A DNA stretch of 11,912 bases from Dysgonomonas sp. (GTDB lineage Bacteria > Bacteroidota > Bacteroidia > Bacteroidales > Dysgonomonadaceae). Of this stretch, positions 9,401 to 11,912 are shown piece by piece; position 1 is the stretch's first letter; every line of letters begins with the position of its first letter. The stretch is from positions 1 to 11,912 of the forward strand of contig JASLEN010000459.1 in NCBI GenBank assembly GCA_030151105.1, given 5' to 3'. Position numbers and translations under genes: made by a program. The notes beneath the pieces are model-generated. The model was not told the DNA's origin. It did no database searches and saw nothing but the letters and a program-made list of their open reading frames with translations.

Positions 9401-9817
9401 GTATATCAACCAGGATCAAAAATAACACATGATGGAAAAGAAGTAGATGTAAGCGGTATGAGCTATAGAGAGGCATATGAGAAAGGATATGTAAATCCTC
9501 AATCAGCATACAACTACTATATTGGTCTCTATGAGTGGAGTGGCGGAATTAGAGAAGAAGCTATACATAAGGTTACTTGGGTAGCATTACGCGAAATTTC
9601 ATTATTCTGGAATATACCTAGAGTGTGGACAAACAAAGCATTTGTAAAAAGTGCATCATTAGGTTTCACTGTGCGTAACGTAGCATACCTATATAATAGT
9701 TTACCTGATAACATACATCCAGAAGGATGGAGATCAAATCATGGTGCTGAATATATAGAAGCTGGAGGAAATGTTTTCAGTAGAAACTATGGATTAAAAT
9801 TGAATTTAACATTCTAA
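6470..9817 (+). CDS. SusC/RagA-family TonB-dependent outer-membrane transporter
   Basis: A 1115-aa outer-membrane channel that imports large substrates with its SusD partner, driven by TonB. Order of parts: signal peptide (hydrophobic 19-28, cleavage likely after A33); carboxypeptidase-regulatory-like Ig domain about 45-117 (KGTVTDETNTPMIGVTV, then GATTDIDGKYTV and YSYLGYET); the NEVVVTALG segment at 125-133, the TonB-box region of this family; plug domain to about 265 with QPIFVIDGI and LKGAAATALYGSRASNGVI; then the beta-barrel, ending in YGLKLNLTF with the C-terminal phenylalanine expected for barrel assembly. Length is normal. An ATG at 6488 (residue 7) is an alternative start; the first is kept because the leader is otherwise long enough and no ribosome site decides. 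susD follows 16 bp after the stop, so they form one operon. The substrate cannot be read from sequence: SusC relatives carry glycans, and RagA carries peptides. Confidence 0.95.
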   Translation: MKTEKKMSYLNFWKYGRGLISSLLIVVCSTMSAKQSEVLSHTQAKIEVKGTVTDETNTPMIGVTVLVEGTNTGATTDIDGKYTVIVSSENAVLVYSYLGYETQKQKVGARRVINISFKEDATALNEVVVTALGMERDKKALGYAMTELKGDDLLKSNTVNPINALQGKVAGVQINMGSAGPQSAQRMIIRGNTSLTGKDQPIFVIDGIIIENENSRDADKGSRDFGNQLKNLNSDDFETVSVLKGAAATALYGSRASNGVILITTKKGKRGEGIGISVTHTQQWEKLYKTPKYQNEFGTIGQISDWNYKPNGEQIREVGSPGKSFGAPFDGKPYQAGTGSFTGPYQAYENNARDMYRTGRYENTNVAISGGSEKGAFRVSYSNMTNKGMTFNNKFDRHNIALNASQDISKYLTVDAGFTYVKTDTRNPTYQGGDKSPLYDFSYRVPREYNTKYWMQDKRYINALGDGYNDEDPFGYSSILFDLLENNQLQKEENYRANITMTFKITDWLKLVGNADMNRLYSTMETKVFATEKDSYGGSAYKLHEDKNLQQKMNAMLMGNKTFGDFNLAGTFGVERWDARKSYHNSQTNGGLRVPGKFELNNSNNDPTTSAYSNIHKKRINSIFGMINTSWKNQLYLDLTARNDWSSTLIYADGSGESSYFYPSISTSWLLTETLRSSLPEKISFFKARASYAVVGSDTDPYTITNPGTYKYQGSYKNDYFGGGNVPYYNFINKAIVEKPLRPEKQYAMEFGVDYRMFNNMLGLDLAYYKTNTKNQIITAPMSPESGLTRRTFNAGEVQNQGIELAITAEPIKTKDWFWDMTFTFTKNWSKIKSLHPEVPTYTLIDGLETAIVAAPGSPYGDIVSTAAYKRDENGNKLIDSKGYFIRSGEAVKIGNMQPKFLLGFNSSVTWKDLTLGVILDARVGGDLFSGSYNYGMSSGTLASSLFGRTEKYGGLPRTFEENGIERTVYDGVIPDGVYQPGSKITHDGKEVDVSGMSYREAYEKGYVNPQSAYNYYIGLYEWSGGIREEAIHKVTWVALREISLFWNIPRVWTNKAFVKSASLGFTVRNVAYLYNSLPDNIHPEGWRSNHGAEYIEAGGNVFSRNYGLKLNLTF

Positions 9818-9833
9818 CACTAAATATCAAGTC

Positions 9834-11594
9834 ATGAATAAATTAAAATATACAATATTAGGAATTACTATTGCTTTACTAGGGCTACAGACTAGTTGCA
9901 AGGATGGATTCGCAGATATGAACACCAATCCAGAAAGTTTGCCAATTGTGGAGCCTCAAGAGTTATTCTATATGGCTCAGATTCAAGCTCAAACATCTGG
10001 ACACTTATGGCACGGAAACTGGGCTTCAAAAACACGATGGCTTCAATATGGACGTGGAATGTGGGGCTATAATCTTACGCAATACACTTATTTTAGTTCT
10101 AATATAGGTGGTACGATGTATGATGCATACAATGAGATGGGAGGTTATGTATCTAAAATACATTTACTTGCAAGTAAAAAGGTCAATCCTGAAAATTACT
10201 CTAATCTATTAGCCTCTTCTCGAATTCTACTTATTGCCAAGGCAATACAAGTATCAGACAGTTTTGGTTCATTAGCATATTCTGAAGCATGGAAAGGTCA
10301 AGGTATAGACAATCCATCAGAAGATGACTTAAAACCTAGATTTGAGACACAAGAAGAATTGGTCGAAATTTGGGACAAAGAATTGAAAGAGGCAATTGAA
10401 TCATTGAAACAAATTTCAACTTCTACAAGTCAGATTTCGCTGAAAGGTATTGATCGAAGCTACGATGGTGATACTAAGAAATGGATAAAAGCAGCTAATG
10501 GCATTCGCCTTCGTTTAGCTAGTCGCCTCTGGAATAGAGTGCCTCAAAAAGCACTAGAAATTGCATCAGAGGTCTTGAAGTCAGATAACTCGGAATATGT
10601 GTTCTCTAGCAATGATGACAACTTCATAATTTGGCTAGATAACTTATATACTACAAAACATGGATCAGACTGGCACTCATCCAGAGATATGTTAACAGGA
10701 TCTACAAGTATGATAGATTATCTATTGAAATATCAAGATCCTAGATTACGTATTTTCTATGTTAAGAATCATTTAACTTCTGAGAGAGTTGCAGAATATA
10801 ATGCAGCACAAGATATAGAAGTTAACAAGATTCCTGAAGATTGGGGTAATAAGCCTTATGTTGGTGTACATATGAGTCCAGACAAACTAACTAGAAAAGA
10901 TAATCCTGCATATTATGGAAGCAACTTTACATTTGCTGATGGTACAATATACAATATGCGACCTGGAAACTCTGTTCAATCTCGCATCTGGTATGGTGGA
11001 GATAATGTGAGTATAGGAAATGGAGAAATAAGCAATGGAAACGGAGGCAATTGGGCTCCAATAATGTCATATGCTGATTTCTGTTTCTTAGCGGCAGAAT
11101 TTGTTCAAAGAGAGAGTGTGGCTTCAGCAAAAGGTGCTCAACAATGGTATGAAGATGGAGTGAGAGCTTCTCTTGATTTCTGGAATACTATAGGAAAATA
11201 TAGTGACATACTATATTATGAACCTATTACAGAAAATGAAATCAACAACTTCATGGAACAAACAGACATCAAATGGAATACAAATAAAGCACTAGAACAA
11301 ATCAGAACTCAAGCATATCTCGATCACTTCAAAAATGTAGATGAAGCCTATGCTCAGTGGAAGAGAACTAATTATCCTAGCATAAACGGTACAATCATAG
11401 TACGTGAAAGAGTGTCCATTGATCAAATAGAGCGCTCTGTTCCTCGAAGAGTAATCTTTGTACAACCAACACCAGATAATCACAACTATGAAAATTTGAA
11501 GGAACGCATAGAAACGATGAAAAAAGATCCTCAATTCTTAGATGAAAATAATGAGTTTGGTAGAGTATGGTGGGACTATCCTTCTAATAAATAA
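9834..11594 (+). CDS. SusD/RagB-family surface lipoprotein (SusD-like_2 type)
   Basis: A 586-aa substrate-binding lipoprotein that caps the SusC channel on the cell surface. The N-terminus is a lipoprotein signal peptide: hydrophobic 7-18, then QTSC with the lipidated cysteine at 22. The -3 residue is Q, looser than the classical lipobox but acceptable in Bacteroidota. KDGFADMNTNPESLP follows, the usual SusD start after the cysteine. Family blocks include MYDAYNEMGGYVSKIHLLA, the helical stretch LLIAKAIQVSDSFGSLAYSEAW, a second helical part IKAANGIRLRLASRLW, and FCFLAAEFVQRE near the C-terminal third. These point to the SusD-like_2 branch of the TPR-fold family. It is the second gene of the susCD operon, 16 bp after susC, and is closed by a hairpin terminator. 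Nothing looks broken. The ligand is unknown. Confidence 0.92.
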   Translation: MNKLKYTILGITIALLGLQTSCKDGFADMNTNPESLPIVEPQELFYMAQIQAQTSGHLWHGNWASKTRWLQYGRGMWGYNLTQYTYFSSNIGGTMYDAYNEMGGYVSKIHLLASKKVNPENYSNLLASSRILLIAKAIQVSDSFGSLAYSEAWKGQGIDNPSEDDLKPRFETQEELVEIWDKELKEAIESLKQISTSTSQISLKGIDRSYDGDTKKWIKAANGIRLRLASRLWNRVPQKALEIASEVLKSDNSEYVFSSNDDNFIIWLDNLYTTKHGSDWHSSRDMLTGSTSMIDYLLKYQDPRLRIFYVKNHLTSERVAEYNAAQDIEVNKIPEDWGNKPYVGVHMSPDKLTRKDNPAYYGSNFTFADGTIYNMRPGNSVQSRIWYGGDNVSIGNGEISNGNGGNWAPIMSYADFCFLAAEFVQRESVASAKGAQQWYEDGVRASLDFWNTIGKYSDILYYEPITENEINNFMEQTDIKWNTNKALEQIRTQAYLDHFKNVDEAYAQWKRTNYPSINGTIIVRERVSIDQIERSVPRRVIFVQPTPDNHNYENLKERIETMKKDPQFLDENNEFGRVWWDYPSNK

Positions 11595-11619
11595 AAAAGA
11601 ACTATTATTCAATAACAAA

Positions 11620-11645
11620 AAACCCCAATCTTACGATTGGGGTTT
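11620..11645. terminator. Bidirectional terminator between susD and the peroxiredoxin gene
   Basis: AAACCCCAATC (11620-11630) and GATTGGGGTTT (11635-11645) form a perfect 11-bp stem with a TTAC loop. The two genes converge on it. The A run on the left (AAAAAACCCC) gives a six-U tract on the - transcript. The + side ends in TTTCCTTT, a poorer tract. It therefore probably ends both transcripts, and works better for the peroxiredoxin gene. Confidence 0.85.
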
Positions 11646-11671
11646 CCTTTACTCATTGTCTGATTATACAA

Positions 11672-11912
11672 TTATTTTTTTGATAGATAATCAGAAATAC
11701 CTTCTTGAGTAGCTTTCAATGCTTTATCTCCTTTTTTCCAGTTTGCAGGGCATACTTCACCATGCTCTTCTGTAAATTGTAGCGCATCAATCACACGGAT
11801 TGCTTCTTCTACACTACGCCCTAGAGGCATATCATTTACAACTTGATGACGTACAACACCTTGTTTGTCGATCAAGAATAGACCTCTATAAGCTTGAGGG
11901 TTACCTACAAAC
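11672..11912 (-). CDS. Typical 2-Cys peroxiredoxin (AhpC/Prx1 family), C-terminal part
   Basis: The last 79 codons are visible; the frame stays open to the right edge, so the 5' part is missing. Peroxiredoxins reduce hydrogen peroxide and organic peroxides in the cytoplasm through a peroxidatic cysteine (not in the window) and a resolving cysteine, seen here in GEVCPANW (Cys codon at 11750-11752). AYRGLFLIDKQGVVRH and DMPLGRSVEEAIRVIDALQ are the standard blocks before it. The tail ends in DYLSKK, closer to the Prx1/Tsa tail than to the SLDLVGKI tail of enterobacterial-type AhpC, so I leave the symbol empty. It converges with susD across a bidirectional terminator and is probably not part of the nutrient locus. 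Confidence 0.93.
   Translation of the reverse strand, partial: FVGNPQAYRGLFLIDKQGVVRHQVVNDMPLGRSVEEAIRVIDALQFTEEHGEVCPANWKKGDKALKATQEGISDYLSKK

Overview
The window looks like a chromosomal piece of an AT-rich Bacteroidota genome, most likely order Bacteroidales. The reasons are a SusC/SusD pair, a one-protein hybrid two-component regulator (HTCS), a good TAnnTTTG-type -7 promoter box, and the lack of Shine-Dalgarno sites in front of the genes. I cannot name the species from sequence alone.

Layout, left to right. (1) The 3' end of a glycoside hydrolase family 88 gene (unsaturated glucuronyl hydrolase) on +, closed by a strong hairpin terminator. (2) A complete HTCS gene on +: periplasmic beta-propeller sensor, one membrane pass, histidine kinase, receiver and AraC-type DNA-binding domain in one chain. 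(3) A convergent gene on - for an exported M81-family (MlrC-like) metallohydrolase, with its own terminator in the 67-bp gap. (4) A 346-bp AT-rich divergent control region with candidate promoters for both flanking genes and a 14-bp near-perfect direct repeat. (5) A susC-susD operon on + with a 16-bp intergenic gap. (6) A bidirectional terminator. (7) On -, the 3' end of a typical 2-Cys peroxiredoxin gene that runs off the right edge and is probably unrelated housekeeping.

Read together, genes 2-5 form a nutrient-acquisition locus of the PUL type. The HTCS would sense a ligand in the periplasm and switch on susCD, and perhaps M81. SusD (surface lipoprotein) and SusC (TonB-dependent channel) would import the substrate, and the exported metallohydrolase would act on it. 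GH88 may be the last gene of the same locus or of a neighbouring one. The unusual point is the combination: a GH88 enzyme acts on unsaturated uronic-acid sugars, whereas the known M81 enzyme acts on a peptide. The substrate is therefore not obvious, and either a peptide or a peptide-bearing glycan is possible. No mobile element, CRISPR array, tRNA or rRNA was seen.
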